Source: Cranoglanis bouderius
Taxonomy: Eukaryota > Chordata > Actinopteri > Siluriformes > Cranoglanididae
DNA length: 64,000 nt
Reading direction: 5' to 3'
NCBI GenBank assembly: GCA_023630585.1
Contig: CM042543.1
Location: forward strand, 18,761,760-18,825,759
Every line of letters begins with the position of its first letter. Position 1 is the first letter of the stretch. The notes under the pieces are model-generated. The model saw nothing but the letters and a program-made list of their open reading frames with translations. It searched no databases and was not told where the DNA came from. A program made the position numbers and the translations under genes. Shown here in pieces: positions 31,651 to 43,435 of the stretch.

Positions 31651-32539
31651 TTTTCACATTGGTTGCTTAAACTGGAAAGGTGCAATAGAATCTAAAATGT
31701 TACAGCAAAATGTATAAAATAAGGTAATCAAATCATCAGGCCCAGACAAAGATTATGCAGCATTTAAGATAGATGTTTCAACAGCATTAGCTAGATAGCT
31801 TTCATTAAACTGAGTGGCAGTGAGTGAATTTAAAAAACGGGAGTAATAGCCTATAGGCGTAGTCAAGACGGCAGAGCTCACAGCAGGGACATTAAAAACA
31901 ATAGGCTTGAACCTCTACAAAAGATGACTGGACATGAAAACACACTTAAATAAAACTAATGTTGTACATTAGAGAAGGTTGGGAAAACATGGAGAGGAAG
32001 AAGTGAGAATATAAAGGTAGAGGTGCTGGACGAGATGGAAAAAGACTCTTTCTCACAAAGAGATAAAGCTTTGACTGAATTAAATTGAGAAGAATAGGTC
32101 AGGCATAGTTTATTTTATTATTACAGTTATAAAAGACACATTTTTTACTTTTTGCTCTGCACTTTAAAAAATTTTTTTATAACTCACTAACACACTTTTC
32201 TCAATAACCAAAGCTCACCTCTTGTTTTCCTCAGTGACTGGGACAAACCTCTAAACACATTTTTCTGGAGGTCATGCTCATTACAAATTACAAACACGCA
32301 AATTCCTAACACACCTCTTAACAGATTTCAGGACAAAAAGAAACTGTAGTTATACTAGTTTATTACCATACCATTTTATAAAATTTTATTACCCATGATT
32401 TGTGTAGAAGAAAGGCAGAAAATATATTCAACATTGTTATGTGTGATGTCAAAATTCCCTCAGTGAATAGAAATAAAATGAAGGACCCTGTGGTGTTCTT
32501 TTTATTTTAAGGGAACCAATATAATTTTTATGCTATACA

Positions 32540-33425
32540 ATCATTCAGTTCAATTCAGTTCAATTTTATTTGTATTTATTTTGTACAATGGACACAAAGC
32601 AGCAAAGCAATTGTCACAAAGCAGCTTTACAGAAATATATAAATTCAGGATCTAAATTTTAAATGTATGAATTCATCCATAATGAGCAAACCAGTGACGA
32701 CGGTGGCAAGGAATCCAGTTTTCAATTCAATTCAGTTTTATTTGTATAGCGCTTTTAACAATAGACATCGTCACAAAGCAGCTTTACAGAGATACATAAA
32801 TTTTGGATCTAAATTTTAAATCGATAAGTTTATCCCCAATGACCCCCAAACTCCCTGAGACGACATGAGGAAGAAACCTTGAGAGGAACCAGACTCAAAA
32901 GGGAACCCATCCTCATCTGGGTGACACCGGATAGTATAATTGTAAGTAAATCCCTTCTATAACTGTATGATACATGATATAAAGTGCAACTGTGTAGTCA
33001 GGAGATTCACCACAGTCTCAACATGAAGTCTATTCTGCTGAAGTCATGAACTGTCCACCGATGGAGACCCGAACACAAAAGTCTGTTTGTGAATTGTTTG
33101 TGGACGCTGTCCATATGGGCCCAACCTCAGCAGCAGCGAGCGACCCTCAGCAATGAGAATCCCAGAAGCAGGGCACCAGGACAGACCAGGCTGGCTCAGA
33201 GAGCAGAACGGGTCAGGCCCATTGCCACCCCAGGAGCAACATGCGTAGAGCTTGTGATGTGATGATTTGATGTTGTTATCATCTTCGCAGGCGTTGGCGT
33301 CATCTGGAATCAAGCAAGGAAAAACTCCCTGAGATGATATGAGGAAGAAACCTTGAGAGGAACCAGACTCAAAAGCTCAAAAGGGAACCCTTCCTCATCT
33401 GGGTGACATAGTGTGATCATAATGG
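32540..33425 (-). repeat. Tandem copies of a fish interspersed repeat (AAGCAGCTTTACAGA family)
   Basis: AATTCAATTTTATTTGTAT and TCACAAAGCAGCTTTACAGA occur near 32550-32640 and again at 32725-32795. CTCCCTGAGA..A.ATGAGGAAG, AAACCTTGAGAGGAACCAGA and CCTCATCTGGGTGACA occur at 32848-32927 and again at 33327-33410. So two overlapping or nested copies are present. By analogy with the LINE 3' end at 29616 they lie 3' end left. The 89-codon ORF at 33044-33313 is internal to this repeat and is not a gene. Confidence 0.7.
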
Positions 33426-33539
33426 TTAACTTTAGTTTTATGTTTATGTTAGAAATGATTTTTTATTTGTTGCTTTTCTCTGCAATATTATAGTTGATGT
33501 ATAAAAAACTGACAACAAAAAATGGTCATGGACCAATTT

Positions 33540-34560
33540 TTTTTAAATTTCCACTATAAATGTGTAATCAAATTGAGATCTGGACTGTTTGCTGGCCGTC
33601 ACTGAGTTGATCTGCCTTTCCTCAAGAAAAGCTTTTTGCTCTGTGGCAAGATGCATTATCATCCTGAAAAATGACTTCATCACCAAAACTATTTTCTATC
33701 AATGTAATGAGAAAAGTGTCCAAAATTTCAACATACACCTCTGCATTGACTGTTGAGTTCTCCGCTAGTCCTTTACCTGACATGCAACCCCATATCATAA
33801 ATGAGTGGGGAAATTTGATTATTTTCTTCAGGTAGTCATCTTTATATGTTTCATTAGAATGACACCAGACAAAAGTTCCAGCATCATCTCCTTGGCCAAT
33901 GCAGATTTGTGATTCATCACTGAATATCACTTTCATCCAATCATCCACACTCCATGATTGCTTCTCTTTAGCCCACTGTAACCTTGTTTTCTTCTGTTTA
34001 GGTGTTAGTGCTTGTTTTCATTTGTCTTTTCTATACGTAAATCCCATTTCATTCAGCCGATTTCTTACAGTTCTGTCACAAACATTGACTCCTGTTTCTG
34101 CCCATTTGTTTTTAATTTGTTTTGTTGTGCATTTTCTATTTTCAAGGCATACTGCTTTTGTTTATTATCCTGATGCTTTGACGTCTTCCTTGGTCTACCC
34201 GTATGTTTTCCTTTTTATAACATTCCCATTTTGTCTATACTTGCACCAAATTTTAGACGCAGCTGACTGGGAACAACCAAAATCTTTTGCCACACTCTGC
34301 AGATTTCATTCTTGAAGGAGTTTTATAATGCTTTCCATTGTTTCCATTGAAAACTCTCTTGTTGGGGCCATGATTCTTTTCAATTGGCCAAGTCCAACAG
34401 CTTGTTATGGCTTGTAAGCACTCTCTTTTAACGGCAGTCTAATTTGCATTTTTAGACTTGTGCTGGTATTTGTTTTAGAAATGCAAATTACAAGGTGATT
34501 CCATAACTTTTTTCCTCAACATTGAGTGATTCCATAATTTTTTCCTCTACTTGACTTGGA
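33540..34560 (-). mobile_element. Antisense Tc1-like remnant
   Basis: The right side carries ATTCCATAATTTTTTCCTC twice (34500-34519 and 34530-34548), a terminus type known from fish Tc1 copies. The transposase lies on the - strand. The left part, after the second catalytic Asp, is lost near 33550, so the element is truncated. Confidence 0.65.
33600..34371 (-). pseudogene. Tc1 transposase remnant
   Basis: The - strand gives MAPTREFSMETMESIIKLLQ, a stop, VAKDFGCSQSAASKIW (HTH), a frame change, RPRKTSKHQD, then in the longest intact piece (33622-33948) VIFSDESQICIG, HSFMIWGCMSGKGL and VIFQDDNASCHRAKSF. Both catalytic Asp regions are visible. The SPDLNPIE segment is absent or unrecognisable. Confidence 0.75.
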
Positions 34561-35950
34561 AAAAATATGCCATTAACAATTTCATTAAATTTGTTTGAGG
34601 TATGTTTTACAAAGCCAGAAGGTTCAGCTATTGAACAAAAATTGTTTTGTGACATATCTGTAATTTGTTTATTTGCTACAAAGTAAAAAAGCTGTATGAG
34701 CATCCTCCAAGTGTGGTGATTGCCAGGGGTAGTAGAATTCATATAATAAGTGTTTTTTCCTCTGTTCATGTGAATACATATACCCAAAATTTTGAGTCGG
34801 ATATTTATGGTCATATGATTTTGTTTTACTGACAATATATGAGTACTTGCCAAATGTGTGTATAATTTAGGGAGATGTGTTAGAGCATTTGAGACACTGA
34901 GACACTGTTTCAATAAATGTGTGAAAGCAATTGAGAATATCTGTATTTGTTTATTTTCAAACTTTGGTATATATTTTGTGTCGTTTTGTGTCGTTTTACT
35001 TGCAAACACAAAAATACAAAGAAAAATAAAAGGTAAATGATTTTACATAATATTTCTTTTAATTGACATTATTTAATGCATTGATTTCCAAGAACTAATC
35101 ACATAATTTAAAATCAATACACCACCAGTAACATTAACAATGTAATTAACACCTGTATTAATTATTGTTCTTTTTTAAAATAATAAATCAGTTAAGCCAA
35201 ATAAACCCACACTGACCGATTTGTATACCATCAATGAGTACAATGAAGCTTACAGTGATCAACACCTTAATAAACAAGTTTGTGGTTGTTAAGTAGAAAA
35301 ATTCAGAACTGGTGCTCAAAAGCAATTTCCACAATTTACATTTAGAGACCAGGGTTCAGTAAGTTATCAACATTTAAGATGTACTTTCATTTCATTTTTG
35401 CTAATTTATGTGGACTTGTTTTGAATTGGATTGAATAAACATTGCAGACAATGCAGGTGTATTTCATTACCATTTAAACAAACATCACTTAATACGTGTT
35501 AAATTCATTTGTTGCATTGTTAATATCACTCGTAGTTTATTAATGCAGGAGTGCATGATGTGTTAATTAATGCAGTATATAATGTTTGTTAAGGGAACCT
35601 TCATTTAGTTCATTACATTTCCATGCAGTTTTCTCTAGATGAAGTACACAACACTGACCCTTGCATACACGTTGTAGCAGCTGTGATTCCATTTGACTGG
35701 TCCAGTGTGAAAAGCATGGATTATTGTAGAAATTCATATGTGTTTAGAAATTGGGTGTGAATATTTCATTTTGAGGAGAGAATTTATGGTTTTAGAGATA
35801 ATATTTCATTTTGGTCACAATAAGTTAAAATTAAAAACGTGCATATTTAAGAAATAGTTTTCATCAGCAAGAAGTATTACATCACTATTTTGATGGGCCT
35901 TAGAATAATATTAGAATATTGCCAAAATAATTTTTTGTGTGTGTAAGGAA
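34560..35950. other. AT-rich intergenic, nothing assigned
   Basis: A 173-codon ORF on the - strand (34488-35009) has no motif I recognise and starts inside the Tc1 terminus. No other structure seen. Confidence 0.4.
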
Positions 35951-35953
35951 TAA

Positions 35954-36801
35954 GGGTAACTCTTCACAATAACAGTACATGAATAATCATGCATTAATAC
36001 CTGAATTAATACTTACAAAAATATGAACTAATGATGAATTAAGGCAAGTACTAATAACAAACTAATGAAGCGCTAACCTTAACTATGACATCTTAAGTAT
36101 GTTAGTACATGTTTGTTAGTTAATGTATTAATTAACACATGGGGTAAACTAAATCAAATATGCTCTATAAGAAAGAATATGAATTAAATGCATAATTTCA
36201 AATTGTTTACATAACTTGCCATATGAAGCTGCACACACACACATTATTGGATGGCACTGGATTAATTTCATAATTTACATTGATCCTCCTTACTGAATGT
36301 AGAAAGACACACTAATAATAAACACCAATAATTTAATCTCAACCCATTTTGCATCATTCGCTATCCATTTCTCTTCAAACTACCACTGCAGTACTAATAC
36401 GTGCTCTTGGTGGTTAGGGCCCAGGGCACTGCTCCTTATCCCACAAGGGTGAAATTAATACAGTAACATTTAATCATTTAACAGACACTATTATCAATTA
36501 ACATTTAAAACCAGTGTTCTATAAAATTATTTTCCGGTGTTTTAGTCGTAGATGTCGTTGTGTTTATTTTGACTGCTTTACTGAGTCTATGTCAATCAAC
36601 TCTCCCAGCTTTAAATCCTTTTTTTTGTTTATAGAGCATGTTTGATTTAGTTTACCCCTATGTGTTAATTAACAAACTAACAAACATGTACTAACGTACT
36701 TAAGATGGTTGTTATTCATGCATGAATTCATAAGATTCATGTTGTAGTTAAGTTTAGCTCTTCATTAGTTTGTGATTAGTACATGCCATAAAGTGTTACT
36801 A
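35954..36801. mobile_element. Large palindromic MITE (GTGTTAC ends), copy A
   Basis: About 850 bp with long inverted arms. The left arm at 36085-36165 (CATCTTAAGTATGTTAGTAC, ATGTTTGTTAGTTAATG, GGGGTAAACTAAATCAAA) is the complement of 36641-36710. Outer parts 36045-36085 also pair with 36735-36785. The ends GGTAACTCTT and AAGTGTTACT are near-inverse. Arms are about 70-90 percent alike by eye. No ORF. Confidence 0.7.
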
Positions 36802-36978
36802 GAATAAGTAAAACTTTTTCAGTATGTTTGTTGTCTCAGTTTGTGTGTAGGGAGGGTCTGAGAGAGTGAGGATCTCTCTTCATTACTGATGTAATTACAC
36901 TCGCTCGCTTTGGTGCATGCACTTTCCCCTCTTAATCATGTTTACTCAGGTCACAATTGGGAAATGAGGTGGAAAATG

Positions 36979-36986
36979 GTGTGTGT

Positions 36987-37031
<45 letters not shown>

Positions 37032-37048
37032 TGTGTGTGTGTGTGTAA
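36979..37048. repeat. (GT)n microsatellite
   Basis: About 33 GT units with two interruptions. Confidence 0.95.
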
Positions 37049-37689
37049 GCAAGCGAGTGAAAGTGTCCTAGCCAATGATACTTAGAGCAAGGGACAGACC
37101 ATGTTAAGGCAAAGTTGCTCTGACTCTCTATTGCACCCTGTCTCCACCCTGTGGGTGTTACCTCTAATCCCTGCACAGCGTTGCCTGGATCATTATAGAC
37201 TGGCTGCCGGAGTCAGTGAAAGGGGGAATTAGCTGGGAACACAATCCCGGCAACCTTTGTGACCCCAGGACAAAGACTCAGCTGCTGGGGGTCCCAGCCG
37301 CCTAAACCAGCCCGTATGTCCAAGACAAAACTGTTACAATGGCCCGAACAAAGGAAACATGGTGGGAGAGAGGGGCTAGCTGTTTGTGGGTGTATCTCTG
37401 AGGAATTATTTAATGTTCTGGCCATTTGTGCTCACTTTGCAGAACTTCTTTTGACTACCACCACTTATCTACAGCTTACATTGGGACATAGTTGCAGTGA
37501 TTGGAGGCCACCTGTACATCAGTTCTCATCCTTTCCCCTCTCTCTCGCTTTATATCTCAATATATATCTCAATATATAAAAAAGATCTTCCTTTTCACAG
37601 TGATCTAGTGCTTCTTCCCAAAGCCTCCCTGCTGTGAGAATGCTAAGCAGCCCTTTGTATCTGTTGAGAGCTGGGAAATCCTCTGTCTG

Positions 37690-37692
<3 letters not shown>

Positions 37693-37735
<43 letters not shown>
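37693..37735. repeat. (CT)n microsatellite
   Basis: About 20 CT units. A long pyrimidine tract follows at 37877-37930. Confidence 0.9.
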
Positions 37736-37739
<4 letters not shown>

Positions 37740-38128
37740 TGTGTATAGAATTGTATCACTTACCAATGGGAGGGATCTGGAGTACGGTGGGCTTGGCCTG
37801 TGACCCTGTTCTGCTGGATACAGACGTAAATGAATGTGTATTGCTTCCACAATACACATTTCCTTTCAAGATAATTTTCTTTTCTTTTTTTCTTTTCTTT
37901 TTTCTTTTTCTTTCTTCTTCTTTTTTTTTTATACAGACCCAGACTATGATGTTTGACAGAAGCTATTCTAGAGCCTTTGGGGATTGGAGCAGCACTTCTA
38001 CCTCAATATTACCCAGGAGTTATATTAAATAATCAGAAATCCATCACCTTCTTATTTATTTCCACAGCTTGAAGTTAAGAGAAACTACACAATGTATGAA
38101 ATAAATGACATCCTGTTCTGACAAAAAA

Positions 38129-38813
38129 GTGATAACACTTAAAACACAATTTACTATAAATTCCACAAATTAGCAATATATTAATACTTAACTAATGCTT
38201 TCATAATAATGAATTAACACATGCGCAAAATAATGAGGCATATACCTTAACAGCTTCAGAGTCATATATGAATAGCCATTAATAATGGTGTCAGTTAAGT
38301 AGTAATACATATATACTCATTCTGTTACTTAACATCATGACTTACATAGATTAGTAAAGATCATTTACATTGATTTTTTGTACACAATGTAGGATAATTT
38401 GTAATTTGCAATGTGAAGCCAACACCACTAATTAGTTGCTTTGACATCACATGATCCAAATCAAACGATCAAATGATGATCTCGCACAAGGTCGATCCAT
38501 TCAAACGTAGGATTGTAAGAACGCTGTATTATAAACTGTATGTGAAAATGTTTAACAGTATCCATATTTAATTTTTATTGATTGTTTCTAGATTGTTTCT
38601 AAACAGAGTTTTCATAATTCACAATGCAATCAAACTATTACCATTATCAATGGCTATTCATATATGACTCAGTTGGCTGTTAATGTGAGTGATTCATTAT
38701 TTCATGATGCAATAAATATTAATGCATGTATTAATTCATCATTTTGAAAGCATTACTTAAGTATTAATATAATACTTATTTGTGGGCCTTATGGTGATGG
38801 TGAAGTGTTACCA
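38129..38813. mobile_element. Large palindromic MITE (GTGTTAC ends), copy B
   Basis: About 685 bp. The ends are GTGATAACACTT and AAGTGTTACCA. The left arm at 38240-38300 (TAACAGCTTCAGAGTC, ATATATGAATAGCCATTAAT) is the complement of 38640-38685. AATTAACACATGCG-type and ATTAATGCATGTATTAATTC segments pair further out. Same terminal motif as copy A but little interior identity. Confidence 0.65.
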
Positions 38814-38931
38814 TGATTGCTTAATTTGCACACTTACAAATTACACAAATAACCTACATATAAACTACATATGTATTTTTAGCTATTGTTCAATTCAATA
38901 AACAATACCATACACATCCTGTGATTAATGG

Positions 38932-38932
38932 A

Positions 38933-38992
<60 letters not shown>
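38932..38992. repeat. (AAT)n microsatellite
   Basis: About 20 AAT units. Confidence 0.95.
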
Positions 38993-39136
38993 TGCATTTG
39001 GATTTATGGCCAATCTAGACAATCCATAATCAGGGGTTAAATTGGGGCTAACGTCATTATGTTATGTGATGTTAATACCATGTAAACTCCACTACTATAA
39101 TTTAATTTTTTAAAAATTCTTAGTTTTAGTCATAAT

Positions 39137-39247
<111 letters not shown>

Positions 39248-39384
39248 ACAGTATAATGCAATGTTTCATACTGTTTTATAGGAAATACTTCCAAATTTTC
39301 AAATGTTTCCTTTATTCAAGGTAATTGTTAATTGCTCTGTGTACACAGTACACACATGATTAAAGCAAAATGTGTTCATTTTGT

Positions 39385-39936
39385 TACAGTACTGTGCAAA
39401 AGTTTTAGGCACATGCAAAAAAAAAGCTGTAGAGTAAAGATGCCTTCAAAATAATGAAATTAAAAATGTAGTTTCTACATTAAAAAAAAATACAGTAAAG
39501 AGCAGTAAACAGTAGTAAATGAAACAAAGTCAATATTTGGTGTGACAAAAAAATAAAAGTAAAAATAGTAGTCTCCGGTACAATGTGTGCAGTTTTATAA
39601 GGAAATGAGCTGGTAAGTTTTATTGAGCATCTTGCAGAACCAGCCACAGTTCTTCTGGAGACTTTGACTTTCGCACTCGCTTCTTATTTTTGCAGCAAAA
39701 CCCAGCATTCATTGTGTTTTTTGTCTGAAAAGTGTCTGTTACGTAATACGCTGCTTTCTTTAATGACATACAAACATTTTTCTGTAACATTTAATTTTGT
39801 GCTAGAAAACTAATGTTTGGGAATCTAAAATGTTTTTTATACTGAATTGATAATGCAGAAGTCATAAAATAAAAAATCTTAAACAAAGTTTATACTAAAA
39901 ACAATTGGGTGCCTAAAACGTTTGCACAGTACTGTA
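39385..39936 (-). mobile_element. TTTTAGGCAC-family MITE, copy 3, reversed
   Basis: Body orientation is opposite to the other copies: GTAGTCTCCGGTACAATG is read on the + strand. The termini TACAGTACTGTGCAAAAG and TTGCACAGTACTGTA are intact. Length is 552 bp. Confidence 0.8.
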
Positions 39937-40375
39937 GTTTAAAGGTTTCTTTAAATTAACAGAAAATATGTAAATTGGATGTCAAAACCGAGATATAACT
40001 TTTAAAAATAATTACCTTGATGTCAATTATGCATTAAAAAAAACACAGCTTAAAACATAATGTTGGCGCCATGAAAGAATTGAGGCTCTCCCACTTTCTG
40101 AATTTCACTTTAACCCTTAACCGTAATGTAGGCCTGCATGTTTTGAGGATCTTAAACAATGAACTAACTAGCAATTTAGAATAACTACTGCAAAAAAGGA
40201 AAATATTTCTTACAGATGTCTCATCAGCTCATTAAATCACTGATATGTTAAATGTGTATTTAAGTGATTAGCCGTTGGGAGCCTTCAAAATGCTCGGGGC
40301 ATGGACACTTGCCTGCCTTACCTGCCATGTTGCTAAGCTTCTGTTGTTTGGTTTGTGCTATTTAGCTTTTACAGC

Positions 40376-40500
40376 TAGATGGATGCTTACATTTGTGATG
40401 GCCTTGCATCTCATCCATGTGTATTCTCACTTTGTGCTTAGTGTTCCCGGGATAGACGCTGGATCCACCACTGAAGATAAATGAATGAATGAATGAATGC
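40376..40500 (+). repeat. SINE/LINE tail fragment with (AATG)n
   Basis: GTGTTCCCGGGATAGACGCT and GGATCCACCACTGAAGATAA followed by AATG repeats. This is the common 3' tail of a fish retroposon whose other fragments are at 50437 and 59310. No head is visible here. Confidence 0.5.
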
Positions 40501-41084
40501 TTACAGCACTGTATCAGTGTCAAGATGAAAGAGATTTAATCTCTTGTCAGTAACAATTGTCTAGATGATTGGATGCTACCCTGACTCACTGCAAATGCAA
40601 TACTCAATACTGGCCATTTCCCTCAAAAATCCACAAATCTATATCACGCTCATATTACCTCGTCTCTGATAATAGACTGGAAGTCCAAATTACTGTACAC
40701 TGTAATTTTAGCCACCTATCTTGCATGTGTAATGCTATAGCCGGTTTATTATTAGCCCAATATAGCTTTCACTTGCTTACCTTCTCTCTGTCCTCTCTAG
40801 CTATTTTTCTCGCTCCACCGTGATTCTTCTCTCCTGTTCAATTCTCTCTTATTAGCGGGCCCCCAGCTGTTTGGCGGCCAGGATCAGAGGCTGCCTCTAT
40901 TAGCAGGGTCCATTTGTTGAGCGATTGAATCGCTCTCAGCCCTCTGCTCTTCCATGGCCTCTAACCCGCTCTCTCGAGCTCAGTCTCCCATAAGGGCCTC
41001 TCATAGGCCTAGCACACAATGGAGCCTGATAGAAGAATTCTTCCTGAGATAAACCAGATGCTAGGTAGGTATGAGAGTGTATGT

Positions 41085-41184
41085 ATGTATGTGTGTGTGT
41101 GAGGGAGAGAGAGTGAGTGAGAGAGAGAGAGAGAGCGAGAGAGGGGGAGAAAGTGAGCAAAAGAGAGAGAGTCTGTCTGTTTGT

Positions 41185-41231
<47 letters not shown>
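41085..41231. repeat. GT/GA-rich microsatellite cluster
   Basis: Short GT, GAGA and TCTGTCTG units, ending in about 20 GA units. Confidence 0.85.
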
Positions 41232-41234
<3 letters not shown>

Positions 41235-41706
41235 TAGGAACAGGGGAACATATAATTTATTTACTACCCTGTTTTATTATCGGTCACAAGTTTTTTGAGG
41301 TCAGCTCTTGTCTAAGCTTGTAAGCCCTTGTGCAAATATACTCAATTTCCAGCAGGTGGCATGCTTGTACAAGCACAGAGAAAATGTCCTAACTTTACTC
41401 TCTCTGCCCTTGCCCTCCTCTCTCTTTCTCTCAGCCTAAGCAACGCATTAAATAAATATGTCCACTTTCTGGACAGAATTAACAGAAGTTAGAATACCTA
41501 CATGTGGACATGCTCTCTCCCTCTTTGTTTCTGTTCCTCTCTTTCCTCCCTTTCATTTTCTCCCTCTCCGTTCCTCCCTCCCTCCCTCCTTCCACCTTCT
41601 CTACCACTTGCCACTTGAGAAATAGTGGCTCACAGTAATCAAGCCAGAGTCACACAAAACAAAGCAGTTTCTTTAAGTGCAACAACCACAGTGGGGCGAT
41701 CCATGT

Positions 41707-41753
41707 TTTTTTTTTTTTTTTTTTTTTTTTTTGGAGGGGGGGGGGGGGGGGGG
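41707..41753. repeat. poly(T)-poly(G) tract
   Basis: About 26 T, then GGA and about 18 G. Long G runs can form quadruplexes and are error-prone in assembly. Confidence 0.9.
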
Positions 41754-41902
41754 ATTTGGGTGTTTGATAGCAGAAACTACAACAGAAAGGATAATGTGTG
41801 ATTCTGCAAAATTTTACTGTATCAAACCTCTTCTCTAGCCACTAAGCCACTGCAAGAGAACTCCAGATGGTTAGGAGACTTTGGTTAAAGTGCTCTTGTA
41901 AC

Positions 41903-41907
<5 letters not shown>

Positions 41908-41961
<54 letters not shown>
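41908..41961. repeat. (CT)n microsatellite
   Basis: About 26 CT units. Confidence 0.95.
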
Positions 41962-41963
<2 letters not shown>

Positions 41964-42394
41964 CTCATATTCGGGCCTGCCCTCAAGAGATGTCTTTCTG
42001 CTTAAGGAAAAATGGTGCTATGGTGTTCTGCATGGCTGCATCTGAATGTCTCCCTTTTTTCCACTTTTAAGGGGCTCACTTGACCGCCCCTTTCTGGCAA
42101 ACTGAGAGACAGATGAGAGAGGTTAGAGAGCTGCTCAGAGCTGTCACTCACCCGCACACTGACTCCTCTGGGAATCAACCACCTCTGTCTCCACACTAGC
42201 CACACGCAATGGGACAATACTGTCATCCCTTTACACAATTATATGTTCTTTTTATGAACTTGCCCTGGACGGATGTTTACTTTCTCTGGCTTGGCAGTGA
42301 TGAAGTCTCTTCTTGTAATGTTTGTCTTTTAATTGTTGCTGTTCTTCTGTTAGCAGAGGTAGTTAGAAGTGCAGGCTGAATATATATATATATA

Positions 42395-42730
42395 TACAGG
42401 GAGTCCCAAAAAATCTCCATACATATGGGAAATAAACACAATGTTTCATACCTAGTTTATATTGTATATATTTTTCAGATAGCATTTAAAAATTCCTTTG
42501 AGAAAAGAAGAACCTTTTGAAATCATTCTCATGGCTGGATCGGGAAGTTGTCACAAGGTTGCGATGGACTTTGTTGGCAAACTTATTAAAAAGTTCAAAA
42601 AGACTGTAAGTGTTGCAGACCAACTAAGAAGTGGGCATCCATGAACATCCACTGATGACGGCACAACCGACATGGTGCTGGCAAACATCATCTCCTGTGT
42701 GTGGAGACTTTTGGGACATCCTGTGTGTAT
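42395..42730 (+). mobile_element. Mariner/Tc1-like MITE with HTH fragment
   Basis: Inverted ends are TACAGGGAGTCCCAAAAAAT and, on the complement of the right end, ACACAGGATGTCCCAAAAGT. Near 42561-42640 the + strand reads VAMDFVGKLIKKFKKTVSVA, then DQLRSGHP, like the HTH and RSGRP linker of a transposase. The rest of the gene is missing. The fragment at 62139-62290 belongs to the same family. Confidence 0.65.
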
Positions 42731-43435
42731 ACATACAGTGCTGTGAAAAAGTACTGATTTCTTCTGTTTTTGTGTGTCTCATACTAAATTGTTTTAGATC
42801 TTCAAACGTAAATACAACATAAAAAAGGCAACCTTTATTATTTTACTGAAGCAAAAAAAAGTTCCAACACCTCTCACCAATGTGAAAAACGAATTGCCCC
42901 CTTAAACTTAAAATCTGGTTGTGCCACCTTATCAGCAATAACTGTAACCAAATGCTTCCGATAACTGGAGATCAGTCTTTCACTTACTTCTAGGACTAGG
43001 ACTTACTCCAATGCTTTGGATCATTGTCTTGCTGCATAATGCAGTTGTGCTTGAGTTTCAATTTACGGACTGAAGACCAGACATTCTCCTTTAGGATTTT
43101 CTGGTAGAGAGCAGAATTCATGTTTCCCTCAATTACTGCAAGTTGCCCAGGCCCTGAATCACCATGCTTGACTGTAGGTATGATGTTCTTTTTGTGGAAT
43201 TCTGTGTTTGGTTTATGCCAGATGTAACAGACCCCTGTCTTCCAAACAGTTCCACTTTCGACTCATCAATCCACAGAACATTCTCCCAAAAGGTTTGAGG
43301 ATCATCAATGTGTGTTTTAGCAAAATACAGACAAGCCTTAATGTTTTTCTGGCTTAGCAGTGGTTTTCACCTCGCCACTCTTCCATGGATGCCATTTTTG
43401 CCCAGTGTCTTTCTGATAGTGGAGTCATATAAAAG
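42731..43435 (-). pseudogene. Tc1 transposase remnant, antisense
   Basis: The - strand shows FWENVLWIDESKVELFGRQG (first catalytic Asp), and further on CIMQQDNDPKHW (second Asp), separated by frame changes. The left end has TACAGTGCTGTGAAAAAGTA, a terminal-repeat type seen in fish Tc1 copies. Nonfunctional. Confidence 0.7.

Larger units (their letters stand above)
40500..42370. other. Intergenic with many simple repeats
   Basis: No gene seen. It contains GT/GA-rich repeats at 41085-41231, poly(T) then poly(G) at 41707-41753 and (CT)n at 41908-41961. The ORFs in this stretch run through the repeats. Confidence 0.45.

Noticed and set aside
33044..33313. 89-codon ORF on the - strand
   Set aside because: Lies wholly within a duplicated interspersed repeat.
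34488..35009. 173-codon ORF on the - strand
   Set aside because: No recognisable domain. It overlaps a Tc1 terminus and lies in AT-rich sequence. No splice or promoter signal supports a gene.
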